The position numbers and the translations under genes were made by a program. Shown one piece after another: positions 51,020 to 59,801 of a DNA stretch of 64,000 nucleotides; within the stretch, counting starts at the first letter, position 1, and the number at the start of each line of letters is the position of its first letter. Below the pieces are notes generated by a model. That model was not told where the DNA came from, searched no databases, and saw only the letters and a list, made by a program, of their open reading frames with translations. Source of the stretch: Oikopleura dioica (Eukaryota; Chordata; Appendicularia; Copelata; Oikopleuridae); the NCBI GenBank assembly GCA_907165135.1, contig OU015567.1:5399001-5463000 (forward strand), given 5' to 3'.

Positions 51020-52040
51020 ATGAAAATCCGCGATCCGGACTCGATGCGACTCCATTCCCAGTCTTTCCACAGCAACTACAGTTCCTACAGTATCGATTAT
51101 CCAGTTGAACAGTCGTCGTCAAGAAGTCGCGTTTCCAGATCAAGAACTCTTCCTGTCCAAGCAACGAGGCCAGAAGTCGAGAATCGAAGAAGCGAAACTG
51201 AGTCGACTGACAATCGTTATCGCTTCAGATTTCAGTCGGTTATCACGAATGAAAGACAAATTGGATTTTCCGCTGCGGATTGGAGCTCAAATTTTAATGT
51301 AAGAATAAGGCCTTTTTTGTCGAATCAAAAAGCTGAAAAAATATGGTCTACCAATCAAAATACTTGATTTTCAATCGGGTTAAAAAGTAAAAACTGAGGG
51401 TTCTGATTGACAATTCTCATTTTTAAACACTTTCTAAGGACCAATCAAAAAAATCCAAAAAGTCGATTGACCAATCAGAATCTCAAAATCTATTTTTTAT
51501 AAAATCAACTTTGAAAATATTCACTCCCGCCAGATTCCATCAAAAATCGAAATCAGAGCTTCTGATTGGCTCAACCCATCTTTTGGGCTTTTTCATTGGC
51601 CGCTAGAAAATCAGCTCATTTCTTGTCGTTCAGACCTACAAACCGCCTGTCGTGCCAAAAGAGCCAAACAATGCGCCGGCTAGTCGCAAATTATTCGAAG
51701 AGGCTTGTGAAGCCCCGGAACCGCATCAAAGGTTAGCACTCACACCTGTCAAAATGAATTTCCTCTTCTTGGATTTTCCCACCTCTCTCCCGATCCATAA
51801 ATATCGTTTAGCGACGAGTACGAGCTGGAAAAAGTCGTTTCAAAGATCAACTTTTCTTCCTCTCAATACGCTGACCTGACGACTTGCAAGACCTGCCACG
51901 GCGATTTGAAGGACGCTTTTTGCTTTATTCCGTGCGGTCACGTGATTTGCAGCGAATGCGCTTTCGGAGATCATGGAGGAAGATGCACAAGATGTTGGAA
52001 GGAGATTTCTTCGACCAACCGGGTCTATCTTTTTGGCTAG
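51020..52040 (+). CDS. RING-finger protein (putative E3 ubiquitin ligase)
   Basis: Three exons: 51020-51299 (MKIRDPDSMRLHSQSFHSN, Ser/Arg-rich, probably disordered), about 51634-51731 (TYKPPVVPKEPNNAPASRK) and about 51814-52040. The last carries the zinc-binding module: TTCKTCHGDL, FIPCGHVICSECA, and CTRCW, i.e. C-x2-C, C-G-H-x2-C-x2-C, C-x2-C, as in C3HC4-type RING fingers, ending RVYLFG. In the known class the domain recruits an E2 and ubiquitinates substrates. The target is unknown. The long second gap (51300-51633) contains iterated CCAATCA-type sequence. Confidence 0.7.
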
Positions 52041-52480
52041 AAAAATTTTCTCGGGCTGAGATTCTAGAATTCGAAAATGTTGAATATGCCCTGCTTTTTT
52101 TCTTCGCTGTTTATATTTTCTGCTTTAAATTCTGCAAAAAAAAACTAAATAAATAATTTTGTAAAAAAAAAATTGATGAAAATTTAAAAAGAGAAGATTT
52201 TTCCCACTTCTTCACATTCCCAAAATCAGCTTTTCCGCAAGTGACGGAAAATCATGTTCACGGAAAAAGAGCCACTCTTGAAATTTAATTAATGAAGTGT
52301 TCTGACATGTTTTTGGGACAAGAAATGCTACGGTTTGAGAAGAGTTGATAGTTGATAAGTTGAAAGCAAAGAAAATCATCATGTGAAAAAGCTAAAGACG
52401 TGTGGCATATCTTCTTCCGCTCTCAATTGCGCTGGAAGAGGAGATCGACGGACAAAAGGCATCGAGTACCCAGCTCGTTT
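52041..52480. other. Gap between the RING gene and a small secreted peptide gene
   Basis: It holds the RING gene 3' UTR (AATAAATAA near 52148) and further AT-rich DNA. A frame on the minus strand (about 52389-52486, AGYSMPFVRRSPLPAQLRAE) could be an alternative 3' exon of the small peptide gene, but the 15-nt spacing to it is too short for an intron. Confidence 0.35.
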
Positions 52481-52660
52481 CTAAAAGAAACATACACTGT
52501 ATCGTAAGATTTGTTTTGCAACCATTTGATGCATCTTTTCCTCCAGCTCTGCAGCATCGTATCTAAGAAAAATATTCAGGGGAGCTTATTTTTCGAATTG
52601 TTTTTACCTCCCAATAGCAGAAACAGCGGCAATAATTGCAAAAACTCCTCTAAAATTCAT
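52481..52660 (-). CDS. Small secreted peptide (two exons)
   Basis: ATG at 52660, signal-like MNFRGVFAIIAAVSAIG, joined over a GT-AG intron of about 47 nt to YDAAELEEKMHQMVAKQIL, and ends RYSVCFF. The product is about 44 residues. A TATA-like TTTATAAG lies about 50 bp upstream (52709-52716 on the complement). No family is recognised. Similar tiny secreted proteins are common in this window. Confidence 0.45.
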
Positions 52661-53035
52661 CTTTTTTAATTAAATTTTCGCGACTGCTCTTTCCTGAGAA
52701 ACGGGTCGAGCTTATAAAGTGAAAAAGATACGATCGATCACGCTTTTCGAGTATCTTTCGAGCATATTGGGAATATATTTTATTCAAAAATTGCTCTCCA
52801 GTTGGCGATTAGAGATAATATTATATTATCTTCACATTATTCATGACGCTAGAGAGGATGGCTTTACTGTATCTTACTGTTCTTAGAGCCGTCTATTTTT
52901 TATTTCCTCTCAATTGGCAAAAAAATACAATTATGTTGATTTTCTGAATAATTTTTATTTTAAAAATTGAAATAGACAGGAAAAACTCCGAAAAACGAGC
53001 TGAGTTTCATTTTTTTTTCAATAGAATTAAGCAAA
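52661..53035. other. Divergent intergenic region
   Basis: It lies between the small peptide gene (minus) and the gene starting at 53036 (plus). Apart from the TATA-like site of the former, no element is recognised. Confidence 0.4.
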
Positions 53036-54697
53036 ATGCCAAGAGAGACGGAGAAAAAAATCAGCTGGGATTATTTCTCGGAAATATTTGTGAAATATTT
53101 CTCCAGGGCGATTTGGAAAAGCGGGGGATCGGGCGATATCTGGACGACTGAACTAGATGCTGAGCATTTTTATGAGGAGCTTTTAATGGGTGAGTGAAAT
53201 TTAGGAATGGCGATATGAATAACTATCAGAACGACAGTGCTGAAAATGTCACGAATGCTACGAATGTCACGAATGTCACGAAAACATGTTTCTTCTTCGT
53301 GACATTTTCAGCAAAATCGTGACTTTCGCGACATTCGTGACATTCTTGACACTCGTGACATTTTCAGTACTGATCTATTAGAATCGTGATTTTTATGAAT
53401 AAGGGTTCTTGAGGGTTATTTTATTATATTTATTTATAAATATAAAATTTTAAAATATTAAAAAAAATTAAAATGATTAATTAAGGAGATCATCAAGTTT
53501 TCGGGAAAAGAGGAGTAGCGATTTTGGGCAATCTCTTCATTGAACAAGACGAATATTACGAAAGAATAGTGGCTCTCAATGAAAAAAAATTTTAATTCTT
53601 TTAGAATTATAAAAATGAATTTTCACTCGAGCTTACTAAAGACACGGCCGAAATATCAGGAAACTGAAGGTTAAGGACGTCATCAAAGTGCTAGAATTTT
53701 CGATTCGCGAGAATTTGGATGAGCGCAATCAGCGACGCGGAAAAATGATGGGATGGGATCAGCTTGCCCCAGAGTTGCAAATTCTGATTTTTTTTTCCGA
53801 GCTGAGTTGAGCTGACCTGATTAAAAATTTCTCTGAGCTGAGCTGAGCTGAGCGGACCCTAATTACAGCTGAGCTGAGCTGATTGAGCTGAGCTTAGCTG
53901 TTTTTTGGAAGTAAAGTTGTATTCAAATCACTGAGTTGAGCTGAGCTGACCTGAGAATTGTCTCAGCTGAGCTGACCAGATAAGATCATCTTCCAAAATC
54001 ACTGAGCTGAGCTGAGCTGATTAAAAATTTCTCTGAGCTGAGCTTGCCTATTTAGGAGGTTACTGAGTTGAGCTGAGCTGAGCTGGCCTTTTTCAGAGGT
54101 CATCGAGCGAAGCTGAGCTGAGCGGACTCTAATTACAGCTGAGCTGAGCTGATTGAGCTGAGCTGTTTTTTGGTAGTAAAAGTGTATTCAAATCATTGAG
54201 CTGAACTGAGCAGAGCAGAACAGATCATATTCAAAAATAATTGAGCTGAGAGCAGTCGCTCAGCTCAGTGATTTTGGAAGATGATCTTATCTGCTCAGCT
54301 CAGCTCACTCAGCTCAGCAAATTTGCAACTCTGGCTTGCTCATGTTTTCGTGACAATTTTCTGGCCAACGTTTCTCAGCTCCAGTGGAAATCCAGTGGAC
54401 GACTTTGATAATGTACGGCTTGATGCGATGGTTTTGGTTGACGCTCTATCAAGCGACGGGCCAAGTAAAGAAAGTAAGTGGAGGCAGAGAAGATGACATG
54501 AATCCCGTGAATTTTCAGGTTTCACGACTTGGCACGATGTTTACTCAAGATTCTCGGAACAAATCGGACCCCTCGCTGTGAGAGAATCTGAACTAAAAGA
54601 CAAGAATAGTCACGATACGACACAGCTGCTCAGAATGCATCACTTGGTCGGGCTGCTGGAAATGATGATTCAGGAGAACTTGGTCGATGCCGAATAA
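53036..54697 (+). CDS. Unrecognised cytosolic protein gene, coding exon interrupted by a repeat element
   Basis: Exons: 53036-53189 (MPRETEKKISWDYFSEIFVK ... FYEELLM), about 53486-53582 (HQVFGKRGVAILGNLF), one from about 53660 broken at 53769/54334 (VKDVIKVLEFSIRENLDERN ... GWDQLA, resuming HVFVTIFWPTFLSS), and a last one from about 54519 (TTWHDVYSRFSEQIGPLAVR ... NLVDAE). Frame is kept at the junctions. There is no signal peptide; the protein is helical, about 200 residues. The third exon contains a 564-bp pentamer-rich insert with an 8-bp target duplication. Without it the frame runs through. The insert brings stops, so the gene is either disrupted or the insert is spliced out. The intron before 53486 also holds a palindromic repeat. 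Confidence 0.55.
53235..53372. repeat. Palindromic repeat, 138 bp (CTGAAAATGTCACGAA family)
   Basis: Ends CAGTGCTGAAAATGTCACG and CGTGACATTTTCAGTACTG. The interior is made of TGTCACGAA iterations on one arm and TTCGTGACA on the other, around AAACATGTTT. It lies in an intron. The copy at 39469-39958 inside the Polinton has the same ends. Confidence 0.8.
53770..54333. mobile_element. Pentamer-rich element with hAT-like ends, 564 bp, in a coding exon
   Basis: The terminal inverted repeat is CAGAGTTGCAAATT. The flanking 8-bp duplication is GCTTGCCC at 53762-53769 and GCTTGCTC at 54334-54341 (one mismatch). An 8-bp duplication and CAGAG-type ends suit a non-autonomous hAT element. The interior is mostly iterations of TGAGC (as GAGCTGAGCTGA), in both orientations near the right end, with larger blocks of about 280 bp repeated (TTAAAAATTTCTCTGAGCTG; TTTTTTGG.AGTAAA). 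Confidence 0.85.
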
Positions 54698-54779
54698 AAA
54701 ACTCTCAAAACTGAAAAAAAAAAAACAATTAATCAGACTCAATCAATAATCAAAAAATAAAATTTGATAGGAGACGGAT

Positions 54780-54975
54780 TTTTATGCTTCTTTTTCCGGC
54801 TTCTTCGACGAAATCTGATCGATCAAAAACAGTTTGTTTCTTGCTCCCAAGGTTGAGAAAATAATCCCTTTCGGAAGTATCCCTCTGGCCTGATCCTGAC
54901 AGCTTTGACAAAGTGCTAATTCGTTGTTTGGCCAGGCTTTTGAACTGACCGTATCCTTTCTTCTCGTATCTTCTC
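54780..54975 (-). CDS. Terminal exon of an unrecognised gene with a C-x2-C motif
   Basis: After a strong poly-pyrimidine acceptor (T-run then CAAG at about 54976) the frame reads RKDTVSSKAWPNNELALCQ, SCQDQARGILPKGII, NKLFLIDQISSKKPEKEA and stops. A single CQSC pair could be half of a zinc site. The 5' partner is not found; trans-splicing or an upstream exon is possible. It overlaps, head to head, the start of the plus-strand gene at 54999. Confidence 0.35.
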
Positions 54976-54998
54976 TTGAAAAAAAAAAAAGATCTGAG

Positions 54999-56903
54999 AT
55001 GGTCAAGTTTTCGATATTTTATTCTCTTTTAATTCTAAGAGAGTCGGATGCAGCTGGACAGGAAAAGAATATTCTCCCTGGAGCGCTGAAATCAGGAAAT
55101 TGGTCGAAAATTCTAGATATTCACATCAATGATTTATGGCTTGAGGACCATAATTGTTATTTTTTCACTGCAAGTTAATGTATTTTGCAAGCGATTTATT
55201 TGATAAATTCTCTCTATTTTTAATATATCTAGGATTTTCAGGCGCTTTTTTATAATTAATTCTCAATAATTTCACCAAATCAAAAAGTCTGGTCACCAAC
55301 AGCTTGCTCGAGCGATAATGCTTGTAATTCCCTCGTTGATAGAGAAATAACCCCAGAATCTTACATCGAATCCTCTCGTGGAAACGAACATACCGTCACT
55401 ATCAAGGCTCTGATTCTTTTTAATGACCCCCATTCTCGAAAAAAGGAAGAAAAAGAACCAAAGCGAAGTTGAATGATAAGTTTGTGATTTCACGAGTTTT
55501 CGTCTATCCAAGAACACTTCGACCCAATCACAATGGTAAGTCCATCTAAAAATCTTCAAAAAACAATGATTTTACAGTTGGGGAGACCGAAGTTTTGGTC
55601 GGAAACAACAACGACCAAAAACGATGTGGAAACGTTATGAAAAGGGTCGCCACTCTCATCTTACCTTGAATAAGCGAAACCGTGTTGACCAAGAAATAGA
55701 CAGAGCAGATGCCAGAAAAGACACCAGTTCTTTTTCAGTGCAACTCGATTGTTGGAGAGCGAGGTGATACTGTCCAAATCCGATTGAGTGGAAACAGACG
55801 AAGTATCTTATCTCTCTACGAAGTCGAGATTTATGCCTTTCCAACAGTGAGATAACAGAAAAGGAGATAAAAATCATCAGCCTTTAAGGACTTGGACATT
55901 CTTCTGGTCGAATCTCAGTCGCTCGAGAATCAGGCTCTTGAGCACACATTCTTAGGTCCATACAAACGAGTGCTAGAAAAAGTCAGAAATGTTGCGGCTC
56001 GACCAGTTTTTCAAAAATGGGACAACGAAGATATCTTTTTGACGTACTACCGACCTAGGTTTGTACTTAGGGGAAAGGCTTGAGATATTGTTAAAATTCT
56101 AGTGATGCGTGGCATTTCAAGACGAAAAAAATGCTCGGAACTCAAAAGGCCGTAATCATCCTTCGCGGTCAGTACAAAACACACACTCCCATAGGCTTGT
56201 AGCTCATCAATAAGGGACCTAGAATCCCAATTCTGCAATTGATAAGCTCAGAAAGAGGCGAATCATACTTGCATTGCCTACATTCCCTTTCCAACCGGCT
56301 GGGCGTTCGACAAGTGCCGCAATCCAATCACCTTTCGAAAAGTTCCAGTTCATCGGTTCATCACGGTTTCCAACGGTTTCACCAACGCTGGGCCTTTAGA
56401 AGACATTCTCAACGGCGAATATGAGTACTGAATCAGTTCTCCTCCTTGATTTCATTTTTTCTTGCTTCAGATTGGTTCCAGATCAAAAGTCTCGTTTTCC
56501 AAAAAGCGGTGGTCGCCCGGTTTATCGAAACGAGCGCTGGAATTATATTTACTTGCACTACGATGCTGATGAAGTTCAATGGGCATTTACCGAGGTACAC
56601 TTCCTTATTTTAATTCTCAATCATACGAATTTCTTCGTCTTCAGATTCATTCCTCTCAAGATGGAAAAGATGTTTCCTACCCGACTGCTTATGTTGCTTA
56701 TAAAAAACCGAGTTTGACGCCCGACAATTTAAGGGTAAGAAAGCCAAAAAAGAGATTTTCTTCTGATTTTTTGATTGAAATTTTAGTGGTATAAATGCGT
56801 CAGATTGGAGCAAAACGGAGTGGAAAAGTCTTGCGGCGGCTCAGGAATGAGTCAAAAAAATAATCAATTTTTGAGAGATAGTCAGGACAATTTTGGAAAG
56901 TGA
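54999..56903 (+). CDS. Secreted F5/8C-superfamily (F-type lectin-like) multi-exon protein
   Basis: ATG at 54999, signal-like MVKFSIFYSLLILRESDAAG. Later exons, each with plausible acceptors, read NDKFVISRVFVYPRTLRPNH, GETEVLVGNNNDQKRCGNV, then QCNSIVGERGDTVQIRLSG and ILSLYEVEIYAFPT. The order of strand, GxxExLVG, C-G, and a final LxLxEVEIY strand recalls the fucolectin (FTP)/discoidin type domain. Downstream exons (VESQSLENQALEHTFLGPY; GWAFDKCRNPITFRKVPVHR; RPVYRNERWNYIYLHYDADE; SYPTAYVAYKKPSLTPD) add a second, unrecognised region, ending at TGA 56901-56903. The exon from 55440 to 55470 and the region 56100-56270 are uncertain, and this may be two genes. Confidence 0.5.
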
Positions 56904-58075
56904 TAAAAGTTCAATTTTTGATTCAGTACAAAGTCGAATTTCAGGGGCACGGACCAACTGTCTCGCACTTCGATTATGGTTTTTAGACCCTTTCAAAAAC
57001 TGTATATTTCAGAGCTAAAGCGAAAACCTGACAAATAAAATCTCACTTGATTGGATTGTATAAATTATACAGTATAATATTTTAAATATAAAAATTGTAT
57101 TGCATTATTTTTTTAGAAAAATATTCTTCTTTAGTTCTTTTTCTTCATAAAATTGCAACTTTCTGAAAATCGATGAGTCTCTCTTCTTGATTTATCTCTT
57201 CGTAATTACAAGCCATAGAAAGACGCATGCGGTTTTTCCAGTGGTGACAAGCGACTTTACGAAAAGCGATAAGGGGAGCAACACGTCTAAGAGCGTCTTT
57301 ATCAATTTTCCATGTTCCCATAATTCAAAAAGTCAAAGAGTTCAACAAGCGAAAGGTTGTGAAGGACGCAATGTGGGAACTATCGTGGTTCCGATGTACT
57401 AAACCAGCCGCGGAATACAAAAAACTAACGAGGGTTTTTGGGTTGATTTAAAAGTGTAATCCAACCGCGCGGTTTCATCATGCAATCAGTCAAATCTCCT
57501 TCTTGGAAAGAATGAAGTCACGAAAAAAATGATGGTGCCAATGATATATTTTATGTGGCGATTTCAGGGTAAACAGTAGATTACAGTCGTTGTATAATGA
57601 AAAATGTGTGGAATAGATCAGATCATCGTTCGGCAAATTTTCGAGCCGAAGAAAAGTGTTCTTCTGAAGTTTGATCTTTCTGAAATGATTTTTTTTAAGA
57701 GGGTTATGTCGATATGAATGATTTCCGCCAATTTTTGCAAAAAAATATCAGAGTGACAACCTTATTTTTCCATAAGAAAGAATAGACAAACACTTTTCTT
57801 GATCTGTAGAAAAAATAAGGGTGTCACTATGTTAAATTTATTTGTAAGAATTAGCCCTTTTGTTTATTGATAATTAATCATTTTACCTGGTAAAAGAGAT
57901 TCTGGACTCGTCTTATCCGTTATTTTGAGCATGTCCTTGATGTACTATTCAAGGGTTTTTTACGTTTTTCTTTGAGCGCTAATGATGCTTGTTAATTGAC
58001 ACTTACTAAGAGACAAATTCGCAATAACTCATTAGTTCGGTAATTAATTACGTCTGAAGCGGCCAGGAATAACAC
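56904..58075. other. Intergenic region
   Basis: No convincing gene. It contains the 3' UTR of the lectin-like gene and AT-rich DNA. A frame at 57187-57402 lacks any feature or splice support. Confidence 0.4.
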
Positions 58076-58285
58076 ATGTTTCAATCAACACTAATTCTTA
58101 TCGCGAATGTTGTTTTAATTACAACATCAATGAAAAGGGAACGTGAGCTACTAGGGTTAAATAAGGATCAAAACCCGTTGCAAAATTGCAGCCATCATAT
58201 TTGGATTTCTGGAATGAAGGTCGTCGATTTCCGATACAAAGATCATAAAACACAGCTTGAGCTTTTTTTCGACGGGACCAAATAA
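58076..58285 (+). CDS. Small secreted protein
   Basis: Single frame of 69 codons with an N-terminal hydrophobic segment MFQSTLILIANVVLITTS, then a polar part reading QNCSHHIWISGMKVVDFRYK. It resembles in layout the first exon of the lectin-like gene at 54999 (signal, then a W-rich beta stretch), so it may be a duplicated first exon or a free-standing small secreted protein. It has one cysteine. Convergent with the gene ending at 58306. Confidence 0.4.
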   Translation: MFQSTLILIANVVLITTSMKRERELLGLNKDQNPLQNCSHHIWISGMKVVDFRYKDHKTQLELFFDGTK

Positions 58286-58305
58286 GATAAGACTTTCAAG
58301 ATAGC

Positions 58306-58953
58306 TTAAATTTGAAACGATAAAAATTCGTGGTCCCGGCTTTCCTTGGCGCTGAGGAGGGGAAGCCTGATGGAGTCGAGCGGGTTTAGTTCGTGGCGAA
58401 AGATGACGGATTCTTCGTGCGAAAATCGTTTTCGCAAGATTTTGGACCAGTTGGTAAGGGGGTCGCGGCGGGCGCGCTCGGCAAGGATGACTTCTGTTTT
58501 GCGATTCTTGTTACGCATTATGAAGAACATCTCGTTCGACTTTTCTGAATAGAAATTTCAAAGGGGAGGTTGATTTTTTCGATTTTTTGGTTCAGGTCAT
58601 ATTTTTGAATAAGGGTATCACTATCTTAATTTTTAAAATGTCTTGTCCTGCTCTTGACCTCGAAAACCTGTGTAAAAACCTGAGTCAGGACCTGAATGAG
58701 AAAAAAAGCTTCTTCGGATCCTGACTCAGGTTTTGAACACAGGTTTTTGAGCCCAGCTATCGACATCCCTTGTTAATCCGTTAAATCTAGTTAAGGTGAT
58801 CTCGACATATGAACTACAAAAATGAAAGACACGTCCTCTTCTGTCACGAAAATCCGCTGACTTACTTTTCTTCCTGTAATCTCCTAGAATCTCCTGTTTT
58901 TGCCTGACTCGCGCAACACGTGACTTCACCAAAGCTTCGAGCGCTTGTTTCAA
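58306..58953 (-). CDS. Unrecognised basic protein, two exons
   Basis: ATG at 58953 (MKQALEALVKSRVARVRQKQ, a basic coiled-coil-like helix), a GTAAGT donor after DYRKK, and a second exon after TTTCTATTCAG at about 58545 (KSNEMFFIMRNKNRKTEVIL, then RFSHEESVIFRHELNPLDSI), ending DHEFLSFQI. Frame is kept across the roughly 320-nt intron, which contains a complete copy of the CCTGAGTCAGG palindrome. About 110 residues. It is followed in the same orientation by none and preceded by two further minus-strand genes, so the three could form an operon. Confidence 0.5.
58661..58748. repeat. Palindromic MITE-like repeat (CCTGAGTCAGG family), copy 2
   Basis: Arms CTCGAAAACCTGTGTAAAAA + CCTGAGTCAGGA and TCCTGACTCAGGTTTT + GAACACAGGTTTTTGAG. 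The same outer and inner palindromes as at 1628-1696. Entirely intronic. Confidence 0.8.
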
Positions 58954-59035
58954 GTGTTCACAGAAGCTGATTCAAATTCAATTTGCGAATTTCACGTTCC
59001 TCTTTTCGAACTTCACCTCAATTTGAGTCGCTTAT

Positions 59036-59317
59036 TCAAAAATTAATCAACGAGTAAGAAGCGCAAAATCCAGCGTAATCGTTTCTGGAGCCTCGGCGCT
59101 TTTTAGATAATAAATTAAAAAAAGGTCGAATTTCGAGTCGAATTCTGAACACTGTTTCTTGATTCAATTCCCATTTGTCGGCTTCTTCCATCAGCTGGGC
59201 AATCTCCTTTGGTCTTAGCCCGGATTTCGAAGTTGTCACTAAAAATGACTTTTTTGAGCCAAAGGCAAATAAGGGGATACCTTGTTGTTGACGGCGCGAT
59301 TGCTGACGAGAAGCCAT
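59036..59317 (-). CDS. Unrecognised small protein, two exons
   Basis: ATG at 59317 (MASRQQSRRQQQ), a 43-nt GT-AG intron (which, unspliced, stays in frame), then TTSKSGLRPKEIAQLMEEAD, KWELNQETVFRIRLEIRPFF and a basic C-terminus ending ASYSLINF. About 80 residues. Helical, soluble. It follows the gene at 59426-59801 by 108 bp on the same strand. Confidence 0.5.
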   Translation of the reverse strand: MASRQQSRRQQQGIPLFAFGSKKSFLVTTSKSGLRPKEIAQLMEEADKWELNQETVFRIRLEIRPFFNLLSKKRRGSRNDYAGFCASYSLINF

Positions 59318-59425
59318 GAAACGATCCCAGGAGGAATTGGAACGGAATTCATTCGGAAATTCGCAAAATGTTTTTTCGGCTAGAAATTATCTTACTCTCG
59401 CTTTTCGAAACAACGAATTTTTCAA

Positions 59426-59801
59426 TCAGAAATCTAATTGGTCGATCAATTTTTTCAACAAAATTTTGGTTGATGAATCATCAAAAGATCGGATGGCTTG
59501 GATAGTTCTAGAGATCTTAGTCTGGTAGCCTACTGCATTTTCTTGAATAAAAAGAAAGATATACAGTAAAAAGTGGCAACGATAAAAAAAAAAGAAAATG
59601 CAAAAAGAAAATTCTTTGGTCTTCACCTTGAAAAAGCACTGACGGCGGCCTTTTCGCGTCCACAATATAATCCTCATAAATCCTGAGAACGCCTTTGAGA
59701 ATCCAGTGCAAATAGCGCAATTGCAAGATCGCCTCTTCTTCGGACAGGAATTTCACGAATTTTGTCTTTTCAAGCAGGTCTGAGTTAGCGTCGATAATCA
59801 A
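59426..59801 (-). CDS. Unrecognised small helical protein, two exons
   Basis: ATG at 59801 (MIIDANSDLLEKTKFVKFLS, then EEEAILQLRYLHWILKGVLR), a GT donor after SVLFQ, acceptor AAAATGCAG, and a second exon GYQTKISRTIQAIRSFDDSS ending LIDQLDF. Frame is kept. About 95 residues. Amphipathic helices with Leu repeats suggest a subunit of a coiled complex, but no family is recognised. Confidence 0.5.

Noticed and set aside
57187-57402. 71-codon plus-strand frame
   Set aside because: No signal, motif, splice partner or paralog. Likely chance.
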